Assembly (NCBI GenBank): GCA_031277615.1
Contig: JAITMC010000024.1
Span: 24,965-88,964, forward strand
Reading direction: 5' to 3'
DNA length: 64,000 nt
Origin: Chryseobacterium sp.
GTDB lineage: Bacteria > Bacteroidota > Bacteroidia > Flavobacteriales > Weeksellaceae
Positions 42,608-51,296 of this stretch are shown piece by piece. Position 1 is the stretch's first letter. Each line of letters starts with the position of its first letter. A program made the translations under genes and the position numbers. Below the pieces are notes generated by a model. The model made no database searches. It was not told where the DNA came from and was given only the letters and a program-made list of their open reading frames with translations.

Positions 42608-44746
42608 TTATTTTTTTAAATACTGGTCGAAATAGTCGGTTACCTTCTGCATCAGATGTACCCTGTCTTTTCCTATGACGTTGTGCGGATGTCCCGGATA
42701 CATAAAGTAATCCAGCTGTACTCCGTTATCAACGGCAGATTTAATAAACTTAACGGAATGCTGCCACACCACCACATCATCCTGTGCTCCGTGGATCATC
42801 AGCAGTTTTCCTTTCAGGTTCTGAACTTTGTCTAAAAGGTTCGCTGTAGCGTATCCCTGCGGATTTTCTTTTGGAGTATCCATATATCTTTCCCCGTACA
42901 TGATTTCATACATACTCCAGTCTATCACCGGGCCGCCGGCTACTCCCACTTTAAATACATCGGGATGGCGAAGCATAAAACTTGTCGTCATGAATCCTCC
43001 GAAACTCCAGCCGTGAATTCCCAGCTTTTGAGCATCTACATATGAAAGTGATTTTAAATAATCCACTCCTTTCATCTGATCATTCATTTCGGTAGTTCCC
43101 AGATTTCTGAATACGGCCTGCTCAAATTTCATTCCACGGTTGGAAGAGCCTCTTCCGTCCATGGTAAAAATAATATATCCGTTCTGAGCCATATATTCAT
43201 ACCACAGGTTTCCGGATGCCGGGAATGTGTTGGTAACCAGCTGCAGGTGCGGACCGTTGTACAGGTACACAATGGCAGGGTATTTTTTATTCGGATCGAA
43301 ATTGGTAGGAAGGATGATTTTTCCATATAAAGGAGTTCCGTCGTCTGCCTTTAATTCAACATTTTTAATTTCCGGTCTCTGATAATTCTTTAACGGATTG
43401 TCTGCGGTAAGGATATTGTCGGACTTTAAATTTACGGTATTGATGATATTGGCAATTCTTGGAGTGTCTGCATTGCTGTAAGCATCATACAGATAGTTTC
43501 CGTCGCCGCTCAGAATTCCGGTATGCATTCCGGCGCCGCTGTCCAGTTTCTGCATTTTGAAATTGGTCCAGTTGATCTTGTACAGATGTCTTTCCAAAGG
43601 AGTTTCTTTTGTTGAAGCGAAGAAAATTTCCTTTTTCTTTTCATTGAAACCTAAAATATCCGTTACCAGCCAGTCTCCTTTTGTGATCTGGGCAACAAGG
43701 CCTTTTTCCAGGCTGTAATGGAACAGGTGATTGTATCCTGTTCTCTGGCTCTGCCAGATAAAATCGGTATTGGAATTCGGGAAGAAGGTAAGCGGATGCT
43801 GCGGCTCTACATATTTGTCTCCGGTTTCTTCAAACAAAGTTTTCACCAGTTCACCGGTCACCGCATCATACTGATTCATTTTCATATGATTCTGTCCTCT
43901 GTTCAGGACGCCTACGAAAATATATTTTGAATCCGGGCTCCAGGTGACGGCGGTAAGATACTGATCTTTTTCTCCTTCTATCTTCAGGAACCTCGTTGAT
44001 TGGTTTTTAATATTGTACACACCCAACGTTACCTGATGGGAAGTCTGGCCCGCCATCGGATATTTGATATTATGATTAGCGGCCGGCGTTACCGACCAGT
44101 CGATGATCGGATAATCTGCTACCATACTCTGATCCATTCTGTAGAATGCTACACTTTCTGAGTTCGGAGCCGGAAAAATTCCGGTATCGATTCCGAATTC
44201 GTTTCTGTGAACGGCCTGTCCGCTGATGATATTCTCATTCTGTTCGTTGGTAACGGCAACGGTTTTCCCGTTTTTGCTGACAAACAGATTATTTTTTACG
44301 GTAAAAGCAAAAGTCTGATTGTCACCGAAAACCTTCATATTGGCGGCTTCTTCATTTACAGCCACTTTATTTTTTACTTTCCAGTCGTTTCCTGATTTTT
44401 CTATCCAGAACATATTGTCCTGGGTATTGAAATATCCATTAGAGCTGCTGATGAATTTGATCTGTGGAACCGCTTTCAGCTTCGCATCGGAAAAATACCT
44501 GTTAAGCTGGGTAAGGGATACCAGCGTATCCTGCTTATTGGTTTTCAGGTCTGTGATCAGGTATCCGCCTTTTACAGCCTGTATATAGGATTTTCCGTCT
44601 GCTGCCCATGAAAACTGGGAAATATTTTTCACGGCAAGGTTGGTTCTCATCCCATTTACGGCCTCCGCCATGGTAAACTTCTGGGTCTGGGCGAATGCTG
44701 CATTCCCCAAAACCAGCATTAATAAAGAGAATTTATATAATTTCAT
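42608..44746 (-). CDS. S9-family prolyl oligopeptidase/DPP-IV-like peptidase
   Basis: A 712-residue secreted enzyme: signal peptide (ends FAQTQ), a beta-propeller DPP-IV-type N-terminal domain, and a C-terminal alpha/beta hydrolase. The catalytic serine is in GWSFGG (S581), the aspartate in GAQDDVV and the histidine in GHPHNV. Bacteroidota S9 enzymes of this size cleave X-Pro dipeptides from short peptides in the periplasm or outside. Substrate is not readable. Confidence 0.9.
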   Translation of the reverse strand: MKLYKFSLLMLVLGNAAFAQTQKFTMAEAVNGMRTNLAVKNISQFSWAADGKSYIQAVKGGYLITDLKTNKQDTLVSLTQLNRYFSDAKLKAVPQIKFISSSNGYFNTQDNMFWIEKSGNDWKVKNKVAVNEEAANMKVFGDNQTFAFTVKNNLFVSKNGKTVAVTNEQNENIISGQAVHRNEFGIDTGIFPAPNSESVAFYRMDQSMVADYPIIDWSVTPAANHNIKYPMAGQTSHQVTLGVYNIKNQSTRFLKIEGEKDQYLTAVTWSPDSKYIFVGVLNRGQNHMKMNQYDAVTGELVKTLFEETGDKYVEPQHPLTFFPNSNTDFIWQSQRTGYNHLFHYSLEKGLVAQITKGDWLVTDILGFNEKKKEIFFASTKETPLERHLYKINWTNFKMQKLDSGAGMHTGILSGDGNYLYDAYSNADTPRIANIINTVNLKSDNILTADNPLKNYQRPEIKNVELKADDGTPLYGKIILPTNFDPNKKYPAIVYLYNGPHLQLVTNTFPASGNLWYEYMAQNGYIIFTMDGRGSSNRGMKFEQAVFRNLGTTEMNDQMKGVDYLKSLSYVDAQKLGIHGWSFGGFMTTSFMLRHPDVFKVGVAGGPVIDWSMYEIMYGERYMDTPKENPQGYATANLLDKVQNLKGKLLMIHGAQDDVVVWQHSVKFIKSAVDNGVQLDYFMYPGHPHNVIGKDRVHLMQKVTDYFDQYLKK

Positions 44747-45134
44747 TGTACAAAATTGAATCTGTCAAAAATAAGAAATAAAAATCATCCGTTAAGAAAT
44801 GTTAAATTAAAAGATTCATAAAACGGAATTAATGAATGGATAAAAATTATTTCTTACCTTAATAGTAGATTTTTTTGAAGGTTATTACGAAATCCTGATG
44901 GTATAAAAACAGAAATCATTGATGAGTGGTATTTATCTGCTTATTGCTCAGTATTCATAGGATCTTAGCCCTGATAGAAACGGTTACCCCACAGCACGCG
45001 TTGGAGGTTTTGGAGGCCTGAGCATTGGAATGGAGAAGCGCGAGGAGTATGAGTGGATAGCAGGAAAAAGCTCCTGAGAACATTCAGAATGCATTTCTTA
45101 TCCTATATCAATGTTTTGTACGTGCCCACTGTCC
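44747..45134. repeat. Gene-free region holding copy A of a dispersed ~110-nt element
   Basis: Between the S9 peptidase and yceI genes. Element copy A lies at 44965-45074 (+), with TTATTGCTCA just before it (44941-44950). Copy B is at 63691-63797 on the minus strand. Shared blocks: TAGCCC(C/T)GATAG, AACGGTTACCCC, GAGGAGTATGAGTGGATAGC and AAAGCT. No coding frame is convincing inside. Confidence 0.7.
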
Positions 45135-45142
45135 TACATTTG
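45135..45142 (+). promoter_or_regulatory. yceI -7 box (TACATTTG)
   Basis: Exact TAnnTTTG match, with a TTTG 16 nt upstream (45115-45118) and the ATG at 45177 34 nt downstream. It decides the start, because the frame upstream of the ATG is also open. Confidence 0.6.
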
Positions 45143-45176
45143 CTTCATAGTTAACAAACAAAAAAAATATATTACA

Positions 45177-45689
45177 ATGGCAACAAAATGGAACCTAGAC
45201 CCAACTCATAGTGAAATTACCTTTAAAGTAAAACACATGATGATTTCTAATGTAAAAGGAAGCTTCAGAACCTTCAATGCAGAAATTGAAGCTGAAGATG
45301 ATTCTTTTTCTAATGCCAGAACAACGGCTAGCATTCAGACAGATTCTGTTTTCACCAACAATACGGACCGTGACAACCACCTGAAATCTGCAGAGTTCTT
45401 TAATGCTGAAAACCATCCGACCATTACTTTTGATTCTCAGGCCCTGAATGATAAAGTAACCGGAAATCTTACCATCAACGGAATTACCAAGCCGGTAACA
45501 CTTGATGTGGATTTCGGAGGAATCAATGTAGACCCGTGGGGAAATACAAAAGCAGGTTTTTCTTTTGAAGGTAAAATCAACAGAAAAGATTTCGGTCTTA
45601 ACTGGAATGCTGCCCTGGAAGCAGGCGGTGTAATGGTAAGTGACGAAGTAAAAGTAGCCGGAGAGTTACAGTTTGTAAAGCAGGCATAA
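45177..45689 (+). CDS. YceI family protein
   Basis: A 170-residue lipocalin-like YceI domain: WNLDPTHSEITFKVKHMM opens it, FxxSFDDDS-type turns, NAENHPTITFDS, GNLTINGITKPVTLDVDF, KDFGLNWNAALEAGGVMVSDEV close it. Unlike many YceI proteins it has no signal peptide, starting directly at MATKWNLD. The fold binds isoprenoid-type ligands. A terminator follows. Confidence 0.88.
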   Translation: MATKWNLDPTHSEITFKVKHMMISNVKGSFRTFNAEIEAEDDSFSNARTTASIQTDSVFTNNTDRDNHLKSAEFFNAENHPTITFDSQALNDKVTGNLTINGITKPVTLDVDFGGINVDPWGNTKAGFSFEGKINRKDFGLNWNAALEAGGVMVSDEVKVAGELQFVKQA

Positions 45690-45706
45690 TATCTAACGTA
45701 CAAAAT

Positions 45707-45743
45707 AAAAGGTTCAGGGTTTTTCTAATGCCTTGAACCTTTT
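45707..45743 (+). terminator. yceI terminator
   Basis: AAAAGGTTCA (45707-45716) pairs with TGAACCTTTT (45734-45743), followed by T7. It runs up to the start of the next gene. Confidence 0.75.
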
Positions 45744-45765
45744 GTTTTTTTATTTCTTTTATCCG

Positions 45766-46593
45766 ATGAACCTCAATGATCTGCAAAACATCAGCAACAA
45801 TTTCAAGAATACCCCGAGGATGCCTGTTTTATTTTTAGGACACGGCTCTCCTATGAATGCTATTGAGGAAAACCAGTTTGTACAGGGTTTCCGGAAAGCG
45901 GCACGCGAGATTCCCAGGCCTAATGCTATTTTGTGTATTTCTGCGCATTGGTACACGCAGGGAACTTTTGTAACGGCTATGGAGATGCCCAGAACCATTC
46001 ATGATTTCGGAGGGTTTCCACAGGCTCTGTTTGATGTGCAGTACCCGGCTCCCGGAAATCCTGAACTGGCCAGGGAAACGGTGGAACTTTTAGCTCCTGC
46101 TCCGGTGGAGGAAGATCACAGCTGGGGACTGGACCACGGCGCATGGTCGGTCATTAAGCATATGTATCCGGAAGCTGATATCCCGGTTATCCAGCTGAGC
46201 ATTGATTATACGAAGTCTCCCCAATATCATTTTGAGCTGGCTCAAAAGCTGAACAGGCTCCGGGAAAAGGGAATCCTGATCATTGGGAGCGGGAATATCG
46301 TGCATAATCTGCGGCTGATCGACTGGAGAAATATCAATACCGTGGGTGCCGGCTGGGACTGGGCAGCCGAAGCAAGAGAGAAGACCAACAACTGGCTTCT
46401 GGACGGCAATTTCCGGAATATCATTGAGTACCAGAAACAGGGTACTTTTATGCAATATGCTGTTCCTACACCGGATCATTATTTTCCACTGATCTATACC
46501 TTAGGATTAAAAGATCCTTCTGAAGAACTTAATCTGTTTAATGATGAACTGATCGGAGGTTCACTGAGTATGACGAGTGTAAGGATAGGCTAA
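45766..46593 (+). CDS. ygiD: LigB-type extradiol dioxygenase (YgiD/DODA-like)
   Basis: A 275-residue class III extradiol ring-cleavage dioxygenase of the YgiD/4,5-DOPA dioxygenase group. Metal and catalytic motifs: LGHGSPMNA, ISAHWYTQG, DHSWGLDHGAWSV and GSGNIVHNLR. It opens catecholic rings; the physiological substrate in bacteria is unknown. The ATG at 45766 is preferred over a TTG 33 nt upstream inside the yceI terminator. Confidence 0.88.
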   Translation: MNLNDLQNISNNFKNTPRMPVLFLGHGSPMNAIEENQFVQGFRKAAREIPRPNAILCISAHWYTQGTFVTAMEMPRTIHDFGGFPQALFDVQYPAPGNPELARETVELLAPAPVEEDHSWGLDHGAWSVIKHMYPEADIPVIQLSIDYTKSPQYHFELAQKLNRLREKGILIIGSGNIVHNLRLIDWRNINTVGAGWDWAAEAREKTNNWLLDGNFRNIIEYQKQGTFMQYAVPTPDHYFPLIYTLGLKDPSEELNLFNDELIGGSLSMTSVRIG

Positions 46594-46656
46594 GCCACGG
46601 AGCTTTTTTGAAGGGATATTTTTTTATCACTAAAAATTTAGTAATATTGTTTGACC

Positions 46657-47826
46657 ATGAAAAAAACAATATTTACATTTCTAATGCTGTTTCCGCTCTA
46701 TATTCTGACGGCTCAGGTTATTCGCGGAAAAGTGGTGAGTGAAAAAGGGGAAATCCTTCCCGGTGCCAACATTTATATTGACGGAACCAAAACGGGAACC
46801 ATATCCGGTGAAGACGGCAGTTTCAGCCTGACGGTCTCCGGTGGAAATCTGGGCAATATGGTTTTCCAGAAAGAAGAATATGAAACCTTTACCGCCCCTG
46901 TTCCCGATCTTATCAATAAAAATCTGAAAGTGGTTCTGACCAGACTCCATGAGATTGAAGAGATCAAACTGATTCCCTATACTGCGGAAGCTTACCAGAA
47001 ATACATCAAATATTTCCTCGATACGTTTATTGGCAGTGATCACGAAAATGTAAGGATCAAAAATCAAAAGACCCTGAAGTTTTCCTTTGATAAAGAAAAC
47101 AAGTTTCTGAAGGTAAAGGCTCCCAAAACACTGATCATCGAAAATAAAAATCTGGGGTATGAGATTCAATATAACCTTGTCAGTTATTCTGCTGATTTCA
47201 ACACTCAGATGGTGAGCTATACGGGAACGAGTTTTTTTAAGGAAACCAAAAATTCGGATAAGGTCCGCCTTAACCGGATGAATGCTTATGACGGGAGCAT
47301 GCTTCATTTTTTCAGAAGCCTGTATGAAAATAAGATTTCAGAAGACGGGTTTATCGTCAATCATGTTGTAAAAGTTCCCAACCCCAAGTATCCTACTGAA
47401 GAAGAGCTTAAAACCCTGAATAATTACAGGTTGATGAACAAAGCCTCTAAAATATCACAGATTCCTGATGACATCCTGGATATTTCCCAGAGAAAGAACA
47501 GCCAGAAACCTTATGCCCTGGCTATTACCCAAACCAAAATTCCGGATTCTGATTATGTAAAAAGAGAAAACGGGCAGGTATTGTTCACCTTTAAAGATAT
47601 GCTTCAGGTGAATTACCAGAAATATTTCTATGAGCAGGAGGGCAAATCCTTTGTTAAAAGTAAGTATCCTGTGGTTCTATCCTCTTATCTTCATCCCGAA
47701 GGCGAGACTTTTGAAGTTTCAAAGGAGGGCAATATTTCAAATCCGGATCTCCTGATTAATGAAGGGGATTTTTCTAAAAATAAGATTGAGAATATGCTTC
47801 CTTTGGATTATCAGTTGGGGGATTGA
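46657..47826 (+). CDS. Secreted protein with carboxypeptidase-regulatory-like domain
   Basis: A 389-residue secreted protein: signal peptide (ends LTAQ), a CarboxypepD_reg-like beta-sandwich (about 20-105, with the family's GKVVSEKGEILPGANIYIDGT and GxFSLTV pattern), then a long alpha/beta region of unknown type (110-389). The N-terminal domain is typical of Bacteroidota surface proteins and SusC-like extensions, but no barrel follows here. Substrate or partner unknown. Confidence 0.75.
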   Translation: MKKTIFTFLMLFPLYILTAQVIRGKVVSEKGEILPGANIYIDGTKTGTISGEDGSFSLTVSGGNLGNMVFQKEEYETFTAPVPDLINKNLKVVLTRLHEIEEIKLIPYTAEAYQKYIKYFLDTFIGSDHENVRIKNQKTLKFSFDKENKFLKVKAPKTLIIENKNLGYEIQYNLVSYSADFNTQMVSYTGTSFFKETKNSDKVRLNRMNAYDGSMLHFFRSLYENKISEDGFIVNHVVKVPNPKYPTEEELKTLNNYRLMNKASKISQIPDDILDISQRKNSQKPYALAITQTKIPDSDYVKRENGQVLFTFKDMLQVNYQKYFYEQEGKSFVKSKYPVVLSSYLHPEGETFEVSKEGNISNPDLLINEGDFSKNKIENMLPLDYQLGD

Positions 47827-48147
47827 TGGGTAGGTTTTGAAGCTGGGTGATGGATGATGGAAGTTATGAAGGACGTCAGGGAATAATTTGTCTTTTTATT
47901 TAAAGGTTATGTATTAAACCGGATCATGGACAAAATAATGAATAACAAAAACGGGTCAGATCTGACATTGGCGGCTAAGCCGAATTGAAACGTGGGCTTA
48001 AATATTTTAATATTGATTTTTGATGGAAGCAGTGGAAAACTTTATAGGTTTACAATATTGTGTATTATTAAACCTGTAAGAATTGGGGTTTCACAGGTTT
48101 GAGTTATAACTTCCGACCCGTAGTTAACCCAGTCCAGGTTATTATAA
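47827..48147. other. Gene-free intergenic region
   Basis: No coding frame is supported. It contains a GAAGCTGGGTGATGGATGATGG-like stretch (47840-47870) related to one at 50,755-50,790 (opposite strand), a CGGCTAAGCCG palindrome (47972-47982) and an AAACCTGT/ACAGGTTT hairpin (48070-48100). These look like degenerate intergenic repeats. Confidence 0.5.
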
Positions 48148-48179
48148 AAGAACTCCGCAGACTGTTCTGCGGAGTTCTT
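48148..48179 (-). terminator. Terminator of the S8 peptidase gene
   Basis: AAGAACTCCGCAGA (48148-48161) pairs exactly with TCTGCGGAGTTCTT (48166-48179); loop CTGT. On the minus strand it lies about 25 nt past the peptidase stop, though the T-run after it is modest (TTTATAATAA). Confidence 0.8.
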
Positions 48180-48204
48180 ATTTCTTTCGATTGATTGTAT
48201 TATT

Positions 48205-49701
48205 TTATTGTACAGCCTGTAAAGCATTGATATTTCCGTAGCCGTAGTTGGAATTCACGGAAGAGGAATAGGTGGATGACTGTCTCATTTTGTTCAGAAC
48301 CTGATCTCTCGTCCATGAAGGATGTTTAGACCACACAAGTGCTGCGATTCCTGCTGTAGCTGCAGTTGCCACTGAAGAGCCGCCTACATAGTCAGCCTGC
48401 CCGTTGTAATAGCTCAGCACCGGAACGTTACTTCCTGAGGATCTTTCCATCTGGAAGGTAAAATCGATCTGGCTTCCGGAATGGCAGATATCACATTTCT
48501 GATTGGATGTTCCTTCTTTTACTCCTGTTACCGCCTGAACTTCAGACATTCTTGCAGGAAAGATCACAATATCAAAATTGGTAATACTGGTAGAAGTTCC
48601 ACCGGCACAGAAGATGAGCTTTCCTTTGGAGTAGGCATATTTCACTCCATCTTCAATCTTTCCTACTGAAATAAGATGTCCCATAGACATGGAGATGATT
48701 TTTACACTGGTATTATTCGCCAGGTCGGTGAATGCTTTTTTTACTCCGTCCTGTTCGCTGGAAGTATCCAGAAGAACATTAGCCGCAGCCCGGTAAGTAA
48801 CCAGACTGGCGTTATAAGCTACTCCAACCGGCAGTCCCGAATTGTTTTTCGGGGAAGCCATTACAGCGGCCATTTTTGTTCCGTGTCCGCATTGGTCATT
48901 AGGTCCGTCTGTACTGGAACCGTTCACATAAGTGCCATATTTGGTAATGGTTCTGCCGGATGAGGAACCACTGTTAAAGCTACTGCCCAAAAGGCTTTGT
49001 TGTGAAGACACTCCGGTATCTACAAGACCTATTGTAATACCTGCTCCTGTACTGTAGTTCCAGGCATTCGGAATATTGTGTTTGGCAAAAGCCCACGGAA
49101 TTTTCGCATTGGGAGTGGTGGCTGTATAATCGGCTGTATTTAAAGCCTTAGATTCAAATCCGCATCCTGATCCTGATGAGCCACTGGATCTTGCAGCGGT
49201 ATTCAGTTCATTTTCATATTCAAAATAATGATAATCGGCAGGTTCTACATAACGGACTGTTTTCATCTGACGAAGGGCAGTTAGGGTCTCTTGTTTTTCA
49301 ATCAGTACATCTATCTGATTAAGGTACTGATCTGAAGAGATCAGGGCATCGCCTCTTTCTTTTCCTTCTGATTTTCTGATGATATTCAGAATTTCATCTT
49401 CCATTTCCCTGCTGTTGGCAGAAAGCTTACGGTCGAAATCATCCTTATCCGCCCCGAAACCAATGGAAACCATTTTATTTCCACGGAATACGGCACTCCA
49501 CAGCAGATGATCCGAAGCATTTTTCCAGTTGAAATCGCCTGTATTTTTAAGGGAACTATTGATTTCCGTATTGATCTGTCTTGCGGTAAGAGGATCTTTC
49601 TGAACAGCCTCAACCGTTGAGGAATCGCTTTGCAGTTCATTGGTGCTGCACGCATTTAATGCAAAAACAAGCGGCAGAAGGTAAAGTACACTTTTTTTCA
49701 T
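48205..49701 (-). CDS. S8 (subtilisin-like) serine peptidase, lipoprotein
   Basis: A 498-residue lipoprotein: lipobox LNAC (C18), a pro-region (25-170), then a subtilisin-type catalytic domain. Triad: D228 (GLVDTGV), H273 (CGHGTKMA), S443 (GGSSVATAA). The position that should hold the oxyanion-hole Asn carries Gly (CAGG, G368), and a CDIC pair (403-406) lies nearby. The Asn loss could lower or change activity, but the triad is intact. Signal, lipobox and size fit an outer-membrane-associated Bacteroidota protease. The ATG at 49701 is preferred over earlier in-frame codons. Confidence 0.85.
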   Translation of the reverse strand: MKKSVLYLLPLVFALNACSTNELQSDSSTVEAVQKDPLTARQINTEINSSLKNTGDFNWKNASDHLLWSAVFRGNKMVSIGFGADKDDFDRKLSANSREMEDEILNIIRKSEGKERGDALISSDQYLNQIDVLIEKQETLTALRQMKTVRYVEPADYHYFEYENELNTAARSSGSSGSGCGFESKALNTADYTATTPNAKIPWAFAKHNIPNAWNYSTGAGITIGLVDTGVSSQQSLLGSSFNSGSSSGRTITKYGTYVNGSSTDGPNDQCGHGTKMAAVMASPKNNSGLPVGVAYNASLVTYRAAANVLLDTSSEQDGVKKAFTDLANNTSVKIISMSMGHLISVGKIEDGVKYAYSKGKLIFCAGGTSTSITNFDIVIFPARMSEVQAVTGVKEGTSNQKCDICHSGSQIDFTFQMERSSGSNVPVLSYYNGQADYVGGSSVATAATAGIAALVWSKHPSWTRDQVLNKMRQSSTYSSSVNSNYGYGNINALQAVQ

Positions 49702-49828
49702 TGTTTTAATTTTGATTTGGTGTTTTAAATATAACCCAAAAAAGTGAATTATCAACCCATTAAAAATGAATAAAGTATTACATGAATATTAATCTTCTTT
49801 AATTCCGCTGCTCTGCAAACAAACATAT

Positions 49829-50275
49829 TCAGAGAATCTTTTCATAGCAGACGCTTTTATCAATACCGATATACGGTCCATAGTTGGGGATTCTGTAAAA
49901 TCCACTCTTTTCATATACGGAAAGGGCCGCATTCTGATCTGCAGAGGTTTCCAGAACAGCTTTCTGAAATCCATTTTCTTTTGCCCATATTTCCAGCTCC
50001 TGTACAAGCGTTGTTGCCAGTCCCTGTTTTCTGAAATCCGGATGGGTATACATTCTTTTGATCTCTACCGTATCATCGGAAAGCTTTTTAAAGGCTCCAC
50101 AGGCGGCAGGATTATCATCTTTATAAGCTACCAGACAGTTTCCGATCATATCAATATGATTGAACTGGCTAAAGAATGCATCATCATCCCCGTTACGTTC
50201 GGCGAGATCAGCATCAAGAAGCTGTACTAAATTCTGAAAATCGGTATTGGAGGAATCGGTTCTTAGTATATTCAT
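49829..50275 (-). CDS. GNAT-family N-acetyltransferase
   Basis: A 148-residue GNAT protein with the acetyl-CoA motif IKRMYTHPDFRKQGLATTLVQELEIWAKE (motif A) and the closing YEKSGFYRIPNYGPY. Substrate unknown; similar small GNATs occur singly in Bacteroidota. It lies alone between the peptidase gene and a long gene-free region. Confidence 0.85.
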   Translation of the reverse strand: MNILRTDSSNTDFQNLVQLLDADLAERNGDDDAFFSQFNHIDMIGNCLVAYKDDNPAACGAFKKLSDDTVEIKRMYTHPDFRKQGLATTLVQELEIWAKENGFQKAVLETSADQNAALSVYEKSGFYRIPNYGPYIGIDKSVCYEKIL

Positions 50276-50280
50276 ATTTT

Positions 50281-50824
50281 TTTATTGTTAAGTGAAAGGT
50301 AAGATTTTAATCTGTATTAGAAGAATAACGTCAGTTTCAGGTAAAAATCTCTAACATAAAAATTTGAAGGTTGGAAGAGGGAAGTTATAAAGAAATAAGA
50401 GGCGGTCCCTGGAGCTTGTTTAAATTTCTAAATTTGATATCATGCAAATCTTTATCTCAATTACATTTTTGAGGATTTTTATTGAAAAGATAATATATTG
50501 ATGACGTGTTTTTCTGACGCAGAGCTTTATGGATCATTCCGCAGATTTTAGCGGGCAAAGGGAGAATCAACTCCGTTGATCCGATGAAGCGGATGAATAA
50601 GTTACAGCTTCATCAGCGACAAAGTTGCATCACTTTGCCTGCTTAAAATAAAACAGAATTATTCATCAAATTTGTGTTAATTTTTTAATCAAAAATTCTT
50701 TAATAAAATGTAAACAGTCTCTAAACCATTTATAAATGATCACCGGATCAACACCCATCATCCTTCATCCCGCTTCCAGCTTTTCATTAAAAAAAGCTTC
50801 CCCGGTATGAGGAAGCCTGATATT
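50281..50824. other. Gene-free ~540-nt region with several small palindromes
   Basis: No convincing gene. Palindromes include ATCAAC-TCC-GTTGAT (about 50566-50580), ATCCG-ATGAAG-CGGAT (50579-50594), GATGAAGC/GCTTCATC (50584-50614) and CAAAGT-TGCATC-ACTTTG (50620-50637). Near 50755 it shares the purine-rich family seen at 47840. It may contain structured RNA or decayed repeat elements. Confidence 0.45.
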
Positions 50825-51286
50825 TTATTTCTTTTTTGAACTTGATGGTGGCGGCGGGCTTACGTGTCCCTCCTCTTTATCCATTTTTTCCATGACGCGT
50901 TCCGCCACTTCCCTTCCCAGCTTACCTCCTGCTTCCATGCTTTCCTGTAAAATAGCAGGCATTACAGAAATAGTTTTCCGGCCTACGGGAGATTTATAAA
51001 ACTTAATCAGTTCATCAATATCCGATTCGGTATAATACTTCGCATATATCGGAACATAAAGCTCTACCATCTTTTCTGCTGTAAATTCTGCAGCAAATTC
51101 TTTCCAGAACGCATCCGGAATGCTGGGCGCATTCTTTTTGAACTGCTCCATATACGTCTGCATAGACGAAATAGCCACTTTATCGGCTTCAGTAACCTTG
51201 ATAAATTCCCTGATCTTAGCCTCGGAAGCCTGTGAAAAGGCTAATGTCCCGATAAAAACGCTTACAACTGTTATTAGTTTTTTCAT
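50825..51286 (-). CDS. DUF2059 secreted protein
   Basis: A 153-residue protein with a signal peptide (FSQ cleavage near residue 19) and one DUF2059 domain: YVPIYAKYYTESDIDELIKFYKSPVGRK, then a low-complexity Ser/Pro tail. The family is periplasmic and of unknown function. It is 10 nt downstream of hutH on the same strand, so the two are probably co-transcribed, although a functional link is unclear. Confidence 0.85.
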   Translation of the reverse strand: MKKLITVVSVFIGTLAFSQASEAKIREFIKVTEADKVAISSMQTYMEQFKKNAPSIPDAFWKEFAAEFTAEKMVELYVPIYAKYYTESDIDELIKFYKSPVGRKTISVMPAILQESMEAGGKLGREVAERVMEKMDKEEGHVSPPPPSSSKKK

Positions 51287-51296
51287 GTCTGAATAA

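Noticed and set aside
46681-47307. A 208-residue minus-strand frame opposite the regulatory-domain protein gene
   Set aside because: The + strand frame has a signal peptide and a known domain; the antisense frame shows nothing.
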